64,000 bases of DNA from Rhodoligotrophos defluvii (GTDB lineage: Bacteria; Pseudomonadota; Alphaproteobacteria; Rhizobiales; Im1): contig NZ_SZZM01000001.1 of NCBI RefSeq assembly GCF_005281615.1, positions 1,229,001 to 1,293,000 on the forward strand, given 5' to 3'. The notes under the pieces are model-generated. The model was not told the origin of the DNA and did not search any database. It saw only the letters and a program-made list of their open reading frames with translations. Within the stretch, counting starts at the first letter, position 1. Every line of letters begins with the position of its first letter. Below, one piece after another: positions 41,281 through 51,830 of this stretch. A program made the position numbers and the translations under genes.

Positions 41281-41296
41281 TGGCACGAAGGTTGAT
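41281..41296 (+). promoter_or_regulatory. Sigma-54-type promoter of amtB
   Basis: TGGCACG, four nt, TTGAT matches the RpoN -24/-12 consensus (TGGCACG-N4-TTGCW) except for one base in the -12 element. It lies 83 nt upstream of the amtB start, a normal leader length. Ammonium transporters are classic NtrC/RpoN targets. No confident NtrC site was found in the remaining intergenic DNA (41074-41280). Confidence 0.6.
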
Positions 41297-41378
41297 TCCC
41301 AGCTGACGGTCATAGTGGGCGCAGCGGTCGATGGCCATCCGGCCACCGCCGGAGCGCAAAGGGGAAGTTCAAACAACC

Positions 41379-42686
41379 ATGCAGCCAGTCAAGACGTTAG
41401 CGGCAAGCCTTGCCATTTTCGCCGCCATGCTCGCCATGCCGGTTCTGCCCGCCGCGGCACAGGACGCGGCGCCGGCCGCCAACTCCGGCGACACGGCCTG
41501 GATGCTCACCTCCACCGTCATCGTGCTGATGATGACCATTCCCGGCCTGGCGCTGTTCTACGGCGGGCTCGTCCGCAAGAAGAACGTCCTGGCGACGCTG
41601 ATGCAGAGCTTCACCGCCTGCTGCCTGCTCACCATCGTGTGGATGGTCATCGGCTATTCGCTGGCCTTCACCGACGGCGGCGCCGTGAACCCATGGGTTG
41701 GCGGCCTCAGCAAGATGTTCCTTGCGGGCGTGGAAAAGGGATCGATCAGCGGCACCATCCCCGAGACCGTCTTCATGACGTTCCAGATGACCTTCGCCAT
41801 CATCACGCCGGCCCTGATTTGCGGCGCCTTTGCCGACCGAATGAAATTCTCGGCGCTTCTGTGGTTTCTGGCCCTGTGGCTGATCATCGTCTATGCCCCG
41901 GTCACCCACTGGGTGTGGGGTGGCGGCTTTCTTGCCGGTGACGGTGTTCTCGATTTCGCCGGCGGCACGGTGGTCCACATCAATTCGGGCATTGCTGCGC
42001 TGGTGGCCGCGCTCGTGCTCGGCAAGCGCATCGGCTATCCCATCGAGGCCATGGTGCCCCACAATCTCGTGCTGAGCGTGACTGGCGCCTCCATGCTGTG
42101 GCTCGGCTGGTTCGGCTTCAATGCCGGCTCGGCGGTCGCGGCGAACGAAACCGCAGGCATGGCCATGGCCGTGACCCAGATCGCTGCGGCCGCCGCCGCG
42201 CTCGCCTGGATGTTTGCGGAATGGATCACCCACAAGAAGCCCAGCGTCCTCGGCATCATCTCCGGCGCGGTCGCCGGGCTGGTCGGCATCACACCGGCTG
42301 CGGGCTTCGTCGGCTTTGTCGGCGCGCTGTGGATCGGCATCGCCTGCGGCGTCGTGTGCTTCTGGGCGGCGACCAGTCTGAAGCGCGCCCTCGGCTATGA
42401 CGATTCTCTCGATGTCTTCGGCATCCACGGTGTCGGCGGCATTGTCGGCGCGATCCTGACGGGTGTGTTCGCGGCCGAGGCCGTGGGGGGAACTCCTGGC
42501 GCCCTGGAGGGCAATATCGGCCAGATCTGGACTCAGATCTGGGGGGTTATCGCCACCGTCGTCTGGAGTGGCCTCGCCACCTTTGTCATTCTCAAGGTCA
42601 TCGATCTGGCGATCGGCGTCCGTGTCAGTCGCGAGACGGAGATTGAAGGCCTCGACCTGAATCTGCACGGGGAAGTCGTTCCGTAA
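41379..42686 (+). CDS. amtB: Ammonium transporter
   Basis: A 435-aa membrane protein with a cleavable signal-like N-terminus (to about residue 28, ending AAAQDA) and eleven membrane helices. PGLALFYGGLVRKKNVL is the family signature. The twin pore histidines are in GGTVVHINSGIAAL and DVFGIHGVGGIVG. It conducts NH3/NH4+ under nitrogen limitation. The partner gene glnK, usually just upstream, is absent here; the upstream neighbour is the AhpD-like gene in the opposite orientation. Confidence 0.95.
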   Translation: MQPVKTLAASLAIFAAMLAMPVLPAAAQDAAPAANSGDTAWMLTSTVIVLMMTIPGLALFYGGLVRKKNVLATLMQSFTACCLLTIVWMVIGYSLAFTDGGAVNPWVGGLSKMFLAGVEKGSISGTIPETVFMTFQMTFAIITPALICGAFADRMKFSALLWFLALWLIIVYAPVTHWVWGGGFLAGDGVLDFAGGTVVHINSGIAALVAALVLGKRIGYPIEAMVPHNLVLSVTGASMLWLGWFGFNAGSAVAANETAGMAMAVTQIAAAAAALAWMFAEWITHKKPSVLGIISGAVAGLVGITPAAGFVGFVGALWIGIACGVVCFWAATSLKRALGYDDSLDVFGIHGVGGIVGAILTGVFAAEAVGGTPGALEGNIGQIWTQIWGVIATVVWSGLATFVILKVIDLAIGVRVSRETEIEGLDLNLHGEVVP

Positions 42687-43113
42687 CGTCGCAAAGGGCA
42701 CCGTTGGCGATGCCCGTCGCAGCGGTGCGCGACCCGGCCCCGCGGAGCAAGCGCTCCAGCCGCCTTCGGCAAGAACACCGGCCAAGGCAGACGCTCGCCT
42801 CAGGCGGCAAGCTTTCCAGCAGCTTCCCGTCTGCCCGTCGGGGAAGCCCCAGGACTGGTTCCCCTTCCAGTCCTGGGGCTCGTTTCGGCGCCAGGAGCCC
42901 GCCGGCCCCACGTCGGCAAAACACCTCTCCTTAACCCGTTCTTAACCATACGCGCCGCATGCTTCCCCTTGGCCGAGGTGCTAAGGGATCTCCTTCTTGC
43001 CTGCTTGAGGATGTGAGCTGCGGCGCCAGAACGGCTCTCGCGACAAGGTGTGTTCTGCGTGCTCTCGCGCATGTGCCTTTCCGAGCTGCAAATGGTTGTG
43101 CAGGTGAAACGGG
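42687..43113. other. 427-bp intergenic region between amtB and ftsK
   Basis: Apart from the terminator at 42845-42880, I see no gene. The last 200 bases are less GC-rich and must carry the ftsK promoter, but no clear -35/-10 pair was identified. Confidence 0.4.
42845..42880 (+). terminator. Strong 14-bp stem-loop after amtB
   Basis: AGCCCCAGGACTGG (42845-42858) pairs perfectly with CCAGTCCTGGGGCT (42867-42880) around TTCCCCTT. The following bases are CGTTTCGG, so the T-run is short. It probably ends amtB transcription, although it is 160 bp past the stop. Confidence 0.6.
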
Positions 43114-45750
<2,637 letters not shown>

Positions 45751-45828
45751 CGGATTGAGCGGCAGCGGCTTTCTGCCGCAGTTTGATGCCGCCACTGTCG
45801 GATCGACCGAATGGAGCAAGAAACGGCC

Positions 45829-46518
45829 ATGTTCACCATTGCCACCCGGCGTGCTTCGCGCGCCATCAGATGTGTTTTTGCTGCGGCGCTGGCCGTCGGG
45901 GCGTTTGCCCTGACCGGCGGAGGTCTCGTCGTTGCCGAAGCGGAAGCGGCAGCGCCCAGCCAGCTGAGCCCCGAGCAGATCAAGTCCGTTCAAGGGGTGT
46001 CGGACTATTTCAATCGGTTCTCCCACATCCAGGGCGAGTTCGTTCAAGTGGGGCCGAAAGGCCATGTCTCGCAGGGCCTGTTCTACATCAGCAAGCCCGG
46101 CAAGCTGCGCTTCGAATATGCGCCGCCCAATCCGTTCCTCGTGGTCGCCGATGGCAGCTATGTGATTGTCGCCAATAAGAAAAACGAGAAGACGGATTAC
46201 TATCCGCTGTCCAAGACCCCGTTGCAGCTCGTGCTTGCTCCGAAGGTCAATCTCCTGCAGGAAGCCAAGGTGGTCGACGTGCAGCGCCAGGACCATCTCG
46301 TGGCGATAACGCTGGAGGACAAGTCGGCCTTCGTGCCCGGCCAGCTTATTCTGGTATTCGACGAGCAGAAGCCGGAGCTCGTCCAATGGATCATTGTGGA
46401 TGGCGACGGCAACCGCACGACCATCTCCCTGTCCAATATCACCACCGACGTGGCGCCTGATCCGAAGCTTTTCGTCTTCAACGCGCCGCGAAAGATCGAA
46501 ATGCGCGACAGCCGCTGA
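45829..46518 (+). CDS. lolA: Outer-membrane lipoprotein carrier protein (LolA family)
   Basis: A 229-aa periplasmic protein with an N-terminal signal peptide (hydrophobic core AALAVGAFALTGGGLVV, cut near AEAAAPS). The LolA core includes YFNRFSHIQGEFVQVGPKG, FYISKPGKLRFEY and DGSYVIVANKKNEKTDYYPL. It ferries lipoproteins from the inner to the outer membrane. The ATG at 45829 has GGAG about 12 nt upstream; an ATG at 45811 would add six residues. Downstream of ftsK by 78 nt, a conserved pairing. Confidence 0.9.
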   Translation: MFTIATRRASRAIRCVFAAALAVGAFALTGGGLVVAEAEAAAPSQLSPEQIKSVQGVSDYFNRFSHIQGEFVQVGPKGHVSQGLFYISKPGKLRFEYAPPNPFLVVADGSYVIVANKKNEKTDYYPLSKTPLQLVLAPKVNLLQEAKVVDVQRQDHLVAITLEDKSAFVPGQLILVFDEQKPELVQWIIVDGDGNRTTISLSNITTDVAPDPKLFVFNAPRKIEMRDSR

Positions 46519-46599
46519 TTTAATTTGGGACAAAAATCAAGGGCCTAATCGCTCCGCGAAGGGAAACTTCACCTAATCACGAATTTTTTTTCGTGGTAG

Positions 46600-46786
46600 T
46601 GATTGAAACGCAACAGCGACTGCGCCATTTATTGGGTGTAGCGGTTGTTCCCCCTCTCTCTCACACGATGGCCAAACTGCCCCCCGCTCGATTGGCCATA
46701 GGAACAGCTGCTAAGCGTCGGTATCCCCTCCCGACGCAAAAGCGCACAAGCGCTGGGCGCCCGGGCCCCCGACCGGGCGCCCTTTT
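46600..46786 (+). ncRNA. Candidate structured small RNA ending in a strong terminator
   Basis: The gap between lolA and xthA can fold into an ordered series of stems. A 13-pair stem joins TAGCGGTTGTTCC (46639-46651) and GGAACAGCTGCTA (46701-46713, two wobble pairs). Inside it, an eight-pair hairpin joins ATGGCCAA (46668-46675) and TTGGCCAT (46692-46699), with a 16-nt unpaired C/T-rich stretch on the 5' side only. A hairpin GCGTCGG / CCGACGC (46715-46737) and the terminator follow. The design, with a long closing stem and an asymmetric bubble, invites comparison with 6S RNA, but I could not confirm any family. The 5' end is a guess. An attenuator-like xthA leader or a lolA 3' region are alternatives. 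Confidence 0.45.
46755..46786 (+). terminator. Rho-independent terminator, 10-bp GC stem plus TTTT
   Basis: GGGCGCCCGG (46755-46764) pairs perfectly with CCGGGCGCCC (46773-46782) around GCCCCCGA and is followed by TTTTC. It is oriented rightward, 97 nt before the xthA start, so it terminates either lolA or the candidate RNA. Confidence 0.8.
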
Positions 46787-46882
46787 CATTTCCGGCAGGG
46801 GCTTTTCTTCCACATTGCGCGCCTGCCACTGTGCGACTAGACCTCTGGCATCGTGAGGTCGCGTAGGGATTTAGCTCGCACA

Positions 46883-47692
46883 ATGCATCTCAAGATCGCC
46901 ACCTGGAACATCAACTCCGTACGCCTGCGCATCGGCCTGGTCGAACGCTTCCTTGCCGAGCACCAGCCCGATATCCTCTGCCTTCAGGAAATCAAGTGTC
47001 CCGACGGCAACTTTCCGGCGAAGGCCTTTCACCGCCTGGGCTACCCGCACATCGCCCTGCGCGGCCAGAAGGGCTATCACGGCGTCGCGACCGTCGCAAA
47101 GATGCCGTTCCTGGATGTCACCCACCGTCTCTTCTGCGAAAGGGACGACGGGCGCCATATCTCCGTGGCCGTTCCCGGAGCAAGCGAGCCGATCGTTGTC
47201 CACAACTTCTATGTGCCCGCAGGGGGAGACGAGCCGGACCCGGTCATCAACGAGAAGTTCGCCCACAAGCTCGCCTTCCTCAAGGAAATGCGGGGCTGGT
47301 TTGCCGACGCGGCGGCCCATCCCCTGCCGATGATCATGGTGGGCGACCTCAATATCGCGCCGCTTGAGACCGACGTGTGGTCGCACAAGCAGCTGCTGAA
47401 GGTGGTCAGCCACACGCCCATAGAGGTCGAGCACTTGGACGCGGTGCGCGCCGCGCATGACTGGGTCGATCTGGTGCGCTGTCATATCCCGCCCGCCGAA
47501 AAGCTCTATACATGGTGGAGTTATCGCGCCCGTGACTGGCAGGCCGCCAATAAGGGACGCCGCCTCGATCATATCTGGGCAAGCCGCAGGCTTGAGCAGA
47601 GCTGTATCGGGGCAACCGTGCTCCGCGATGCGCGCGGCTGGCCGCAGCCGTCCGACCACGTCCCGGTGATTGCGGAATTTGCTTTCGCCTAA
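46883..47692 (+). CDS. xthA: Exodeoxyribonuclease III
   Basis: A 269-aa member of the exonuclease/endonuclease/phosphatase superfamily. The motifs are IATWNINSVRLR at the N-terminus, CLQEIKCPDGNFP with the metal-binding Glu, MVGDLNIAPLETDVW, YTWWSYRARDWQAANKGRRLDHI and C-terminal PSDHVPVIAEF with the catalytic His. It acts as AP endonuclease and 3' exonuclease in base-excision repair. The ATG at 46883 starts directly at the conserved strand; an open extension to 46853 has no support. Confidence 0.94.
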   Translation: MHLKIATWNINSVRLRIGLVERFLAEHQPDILCLQEIKCPDGNFPAKAFHRLGYPHIALRGQKGYHGVATVAKMPFLDVTHRLFCERDDGRHISVAVPGASEPIVVHNFYVPAGGDEPDPVINEKFAHKLAFLKEMRGWFADAAAHPLPMIMVGDLNIAPLETDVWSHKQLLKVVSHTPIEVEHLDAVRAAHDWVDLVRCHIPPAEKLYTWWSYRARDWQAANKGRRLDHIWASRRLEQSCIGATVLRDARGWPQPSDHVPVIAEFAFA

Positions 47693-48267
47693 ACCGGGGA
47701 GCCCGGCTGCTGGGAGAAGAATGCGCCGAGCCGCGTGGTGATGTTGTCGGCAACCTCGCGAGCGGCGCGCTCTATGGCATTGCGGTAGGCCTGCAGGTTT
47801 GCGAACTCGGAGGGCACCCTGTCGTAAGACACGCGGGAGAACGTATCGCCGGTCAGGATGCGCTTGCCGGTGGATAGATCGATCAACGTATAGACCGCGG
47901 ATAGCGTATAGGCCCGGCGGTTTACGTCGGTGTTCCTCTCGACCGAGATGTCGAACTCGCTCTCAGTGAGCACGAATTCCAGACGGTATCGCTCGGGCTG
48001 GCCCTGGCCGACCGGGGCGATGTTGTTGAGCAGCGCATTGCGGACCAGCTGGCCGACCCGCGTATCGTGCTCCGCCACCTCCACGCCGGCGAGGGTGGCG
48101 GCAACTGAAGAGCCATCCGCCCGCGTCGCATACATCGGCTGAAACCCGCAGCCCGAGATGAGAAGGCCGGTCAAACCGATGGCCACGGCGAGTGCCGCTC
48201 GCGCGCGATGTTTCCCCAAAACCTTTCCCCTCTGCTTCGATCCGTCGGGCTGCCCGGCCCGGTTCAC
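47689..48267 (-). CDS. lptE: LPS-assembly lipoprotein LptE
   Basis: A 192-aa lipoprotein. The lipobox LLISGCGF and following QPMYA are characteristic of alphaproteobacterial LptE, as is the end AFFSQQPGSPV. It plugs the LptD barrel in the outer membrane. The GTG at 48267 follows the leuS stop by 18 nt but lacks a ribosome binding site. A TTG at 48216, behind GAGGGGAAAGG, would give a more typical short signal peptide (GKHRARAALAVAIGLTGLL) and may be the true start. It follows leuS, its usual partner, and ends four bases into the convergent xthA stop region. Confidence 0.88.
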   Translation of the reverse strand: MNRAGQPDGSKQRGKVLGKHRARAALAVAIGLTGLLISGCGFQPMYATRADGSSVAATLAGVEVAEHDTRVGQLVRNALLNNIAPVGQGQPERYRLEFVLTESEFDISVERNTDVNRRAYTLSAVYTLIDLSTGKRILTGDTFSRVSYDRVPSEFANLQAYRNAIERAAREVADNITTRLGAFFSQQPGSPV

Positions 48268-48285
48268 AGCACGAGATCACGCAAG

Positions 48286-50883
48286 TCATACCACCACGTT
48301 GACGATCCGGTCCGGCACGATGATCACCCGCCGCACCGGCTTGTCGCCGATGGCGCGGCGCACATTATCGAGCCTCAACGCGGAGGCTTCAATCTCATCC
48401 TTCTGCGCGCCGCGCGGAATGGTGAGATCATCACGCCGCTTGCCGTTAACCTGCACGGCAATGGTTATCGTATCCTCCACGAGCAGCGCCGGATCCGCAT
48501 CCGGCCATCGCACCGTTGCCAGCATCTCCTCATGGCCCAGCACCTTCCAGCATTCCTCCGTCAGGTGCGGCATCATGGGATTGGCGATCTGCACCAGAAT
48601 GTCCGCGGCCTCCCGCAGCGCCCAGGCAAGGTCGGCCGCTGGCGCCCCGTCGGTGCGCACCGCGCCCTGCAGGGTGTTGACCAGCTCATAGATGCGGGCG
48701 ATCGCCCGGTTGAACCGCAGGCCCTCGATGTCCTGGCACACCGCATGGAGGGCCCTATGCGCGGCCTTGCGAATCTCCATCGCCTGCGGGCTGAAGCTTT
48801 CCGGCATCGCGGCACCCGCCGCCGTGGTCTCCGCGATTTCGTTGACCACGCGCCACAGGCGCTGCACGAACCGGTGGGCGCTCTCCGCCCCCGCCTCGGT
48901 CCACTCGATGTCGCGCTCCGGCGGCGTATCCGAAAGCATGAACCAGCGCGCCGTATCGGCGCCGAACTGCGCGATGATGTTCTCCGGATCGACCACGTTG
49001 CGCTTCGACTTCGACATGGATTCGACCGGTCCGACTGTCACCGGCGCGCCGGTCTTGGCGTGCACGGGGCCGTTCTCGCCGAACCTCACCTCTTCCGGGT
49101 AGAGCCAGCGGCCATGCGCGTCCTTGTAGGTCTCGTGGCACACCATGCCCTGGGTAAACAGGCCGGTGAATGGCTCGTCCAGATGAATATGGCCCGTGCG
49201 CCTCATGGCCCGCACGAAGAAGCGCGAATAGAGCAGGTGCAGGATCGCATGCTCGACGCCGCCGATATACTGGTCGACCGGCATCCAGTAGTGAGCGGCC
49301 GCTTGGGTGACCGGTACGTCCGCGTGCGGCGAGCAGAACCGCGCGAAATACCAAGAGGAATCGATGAACGTGTCGAAGGTGTCTGTCTCGCGCTGGGCGT
49401 CCGTCCCGCAGCGCGGGCATTTCACATATTTCCAAGTGGGATGGTGGTCGAGCGGATTGCCCGGCTTGTCGAAGCTCACGTCCTCCGGCAGCACCACCGG
49501 CAGCTGTTCCTTCGGCACCGGCACCATGCCGCAGTCCGGGCAATGAATGACCGGCACCGGGCATCCCCAGTAGCGCTGACGGGAGACACCCCAGTCGCGC
49601 AGCCGGAAATTGACCGTGCGCTGGCCAGTTCCCGCCGCCTCCATGCGGCGGGCGACCTCGGCCTTGGCCTCGGGCACGCTCATGCCGTTGAGGAAATCGG
49701 AATTGATCAGCACCACCGACTCGCCTTCCGTATCGAGGAAGGCCTCGTCGCCGATGCTGAACGTGGCGGGATCGGCGTCTCGCGGCGCCACCACCGGTAT
49801 GACGGGCAGGCCATACTTGCGGGCGAAATCGAGGTCGCGCTGGTCATGGGCAGGGCAGCCGAAGACCGCACCCTCCCCATAGCCCATCAGCACGAAATTG
49901 GCCGCATAGACCGGCAGCCGCACATCGGCCCGGAACGGATGCCGCGCATAGATGCCGAGGGGCATACCGCGCTTCTCGGCCCGCTCGATCGCCTCCTCGG
50001 CGGTGCCGAGCGCTGCGCATTCCGCGCGGAATGCCGCAACCTCCGGCGAACGTTCCGCCAGTGCCCGCGTCAGCTCGTGGTCGGCCGCAACCGCACAGAA
50101 GCTCGCCCCGAAGATCGTGTCATGGCGCGTTGTATAGACCGTGAGCCGCTCATCCAGCGGCGTTCCGTCCTCCCGCTCCAGCGCGAAGGAAAAGCGCAGG
50201 CCTTCGGACCGCCCGATCCAGTTGCGCTGCATGAGCCGCACCTTGTCCGGCCACTGGTCGAGAGTATCGAGCGCATCCAGAAGTTCCTGGGCATAATCGG
50301 TGATCTTCAGGAACCACTGGGCAAGCTCCCGCTTCTCGACCGGCGCCCCGGAACGCCAGCCCTTACCATCGATCACCTGCTCATTGGCCAGAACCGTGTG
50401 GTCGACCGGGTCCCAGTTCACCATGGAAACCTTGCGCTCGACCAGCCCGGCCTCCATGAAATCCAGGAACATCGCCTGCTCGTGCCGGTAATATTCCGGA
50501 TCGCAAGTCGCAAGCTCCCGGCTCCAGTCGAGCGAGAGGCCCATCAGCTTCAGCTGACGGCGCATGGTGTCGATATTCTCGTAAGTCCAAGTGGCGGGAT
50601 GGACTTGGCGCTCGATGGCCGCGTTTTCCGCCGGCATGCCGAAGGCGTCCCAGCCCATGGGATGCAGCACGTTGAAACCCTTGGCCCGCTTGTACCGGGC
50701 CGTGACGTCGCCCATGGTGTAATTGCGCACATGCCCCATATGGATGCGCCCCGACGGGTAGGGGAACATCTCGAGCACGTAGTATTTCGGCCTGTCGGAA
50801 GTCTCGCTGGCCTCGAAGCAGCGGCTTTCCTCCCATTGCTTCTGCCAAAAGGGCTCGCTTACACGCGGGTTGTAGCGTTCCAT
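48286..50883 (-). CDS. leuS: Leucyl-tRNA synthetase
   Basis: An 865-aa class I synthetase. The HIGH-type motif is [15 protein letters not shown] (about residue 38), zinc-binding Cys pairs are in HCPDCGMVP and [11 protein letters not shown], the KMSKS loop is [14 protein letters not shown] (about 620), and the CP1 editing domain (about 225-420) contains [12 protein letters not shown]. The length is normal. Part of a leuS-lptE unit. Confidence 0.97.
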   Translation of the reverse strand: MERYNPRVSEPFWQKQWEESRCFEASETSDRPKYYVLEMFPYPSGRIHMGHVRNYTMGDVTARYKRAKGFNVLHPMGWDAFGMPAENAAIERQVHPATWTYENIDTMRRQLKLMGLSLDWSRELATCDPEYYRHEQAMFLDFMEAGLVERKVSMVNWDPVDHTVLANEQVIDGKGWRSGAPVEKRELAQWFLKITDYAQELLDALDTLDQWPDKVRLMQRNWIGRSEGLRFSFALEREDGTPLDERLTVYTTRHDTIFGASFCAVAADHELTRALAERSPEVAAFRAECAALGTAEEAIERAEKRGMPLGIYARHPFRADVRLPVYAANFVLMGYGEGAVFGCPAHDQRDLDFARKYGLPVIPVVAPRDADPATFSIGDEAFLDTEGESVVLINSDFLNGMSVPEAKAEVARRMEAAGTGQRTVNFRLRDWGVSRQRYWGCPVPVIHCPDCGMVPVPKEQLPVVLPEDVSFDKPGNPLDHHPTWKYVKCPRCGTDAQRETDTFDTFIDSSWYFARFCSPHADVPVTQAAAHYWMPVDQYIGGVEHAILHLLYSRFFVRAMRRTGHIHLDEPFTGLFTQGMVCHETYKDAHGRWLYPEEVRFGENGPVHAKTGAPVTVGPVESMSKSKRNVVDPENIIAQFGADTARWFMLSDTPPERDIEWTEAGAESAHRFVQRLWRVVNEIAETTAAGAAMPESFSPQAMEIRKAAHRALHAVCQDIEGLRFNRAIARIYELVNTLQGAVRTDGAPAADLAWALREAADILVQIANPMMPHLTEECWKVLGHEEMLATVRWPDADPALLVEDTITIAVQVNGKRRDDLTIPRGAQKDEIEASALRLDNVRRAIGDKPVRRVIIVPDRIVNVVV

Positions 50884-51020
50884 CAGGATCGGGCCTTGTC
50901 TCGTGCCGCAGAATGTTTAGGAAAAGGCGGCGTGGCTGCTCGACTTACACGGACTTTATGGGCCTCGCAAGTCGCGCCTGCAGCCGTTTGGCCGCAAGGG
51001 CTATATGTTGGGAGATCGCC

Positions 51021-51722
51021 GTGACGGTTCAATCCGGCTCCATTGCTCATCCGGGCCTTGCCGACGTGGTCGCCAGGATGGACTCAGCGCTCAAGGCGGC
51101 AGGTCGCCCTGTAGGGGACGCGACCCTGATTGCCGTATCCAAGACCTTCGGGCCCGAGGAGATCGTGCCGGTGATCGAGGCCGGCCAGCGCGTGTTCGGC
51201 GAAAACCGCGTGCAGGAGGCCAAGGCGAAATATCCTAGCTTGCGCAAGCGCTACCCGGATCTCGAGCTTCACCTGATCGGACCCTTACAGACCAACAAGG
51301 TGAAGGAGGCGGTCGCCCTCTTCGATGCCATTCACACGGTCGATCGGCCGAAGCTCGCCGCCGAACTGGCCAAGGAGATGCAAAAGCAGAACCGCCATCC
51401 CCGGTTGTTCATACAGGTCAATACAGGAGCCGAGCCGCAGAAAGCGGGTGTCCTGCCGGACGAGGCCGATGCCTTCATCGCTCAATGCCGGGAACAGTTC
51501 GGGCTGGAGACCGCGGGGCTCATGTGCATCCCGCCGGTGGACGAGGAGCCCTCGCTCCATTTCGCCCTGCTGGACAAGATAGCCAAGCGTAACGGCATCA
51601 AGAACCTGAGCATGGGCATGAGCGGCGATTTCGAGACGGCGATCGCCTTCGGGGCCAACTATATCCGCGTCGGCAGCGCCATTTTCGGCGCGCGCGCCTA
51701 CCCCGCCACCGACCACGCCTGA
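51021..51722 (+). CDS. YggS-family pyridoxal-phosphate homeostasis protein
   Basis: A 233-aa PLP-binding TIM barrel. The cofactor Lys is Lys41 in LIAVSKTFGPEEI, followed by FGENRVQEAKAKYP, LIGPLQTNKVKEAV and LSMGMSGDFETAIAFGANYIRVGSAIFG. It binds PLP and balances vitamin B6 and amino-acid pools. The GTG at 51021 has GGGAG seven nt upstream; the frame opens at 50913 but those residues are not conserved. It is divergent from leuS, a common arrangement in this group. Confidence 0.92.
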   Translation: MTVQSGSIAHPGLADVVARMDSALKAAGRPVGDATLIAVSKTFGPEEIVPVIEAGQRVFGENRVQEAKAKYPSLRKRYPDLELHLIGPLQTNKVKEAVALFDAIHTVDRPKLAAELAKEMQKQNRHPRLFIQVNTGAEPQKAGVLPDEADAFIAQCREQFGLETAGLMCIPPVDEEPSLHFALLDKIAKRNGIKNLSMGMSGDFETAIAFGANYIRVGSAIFGARAYPATDHA

Positions 51723-51830
51723 CCTCCCGTGTCGCAATCGGGCAAGGGCCGGTCGCTCATCCTTGTGCCGTGAGCTTCACCGCCCCTATTCTTCAGGCAA
51801 TCGGCTGGAGTTTTAGCAAGGGCGGTTCCC

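Noticed and set aside
48208-51024. A 938-codon open frame antisense to leuS
   Set aside because: leuS is unambiguous on the minus strand; the antisense product is rich in His and Arg with no recognisable domain.
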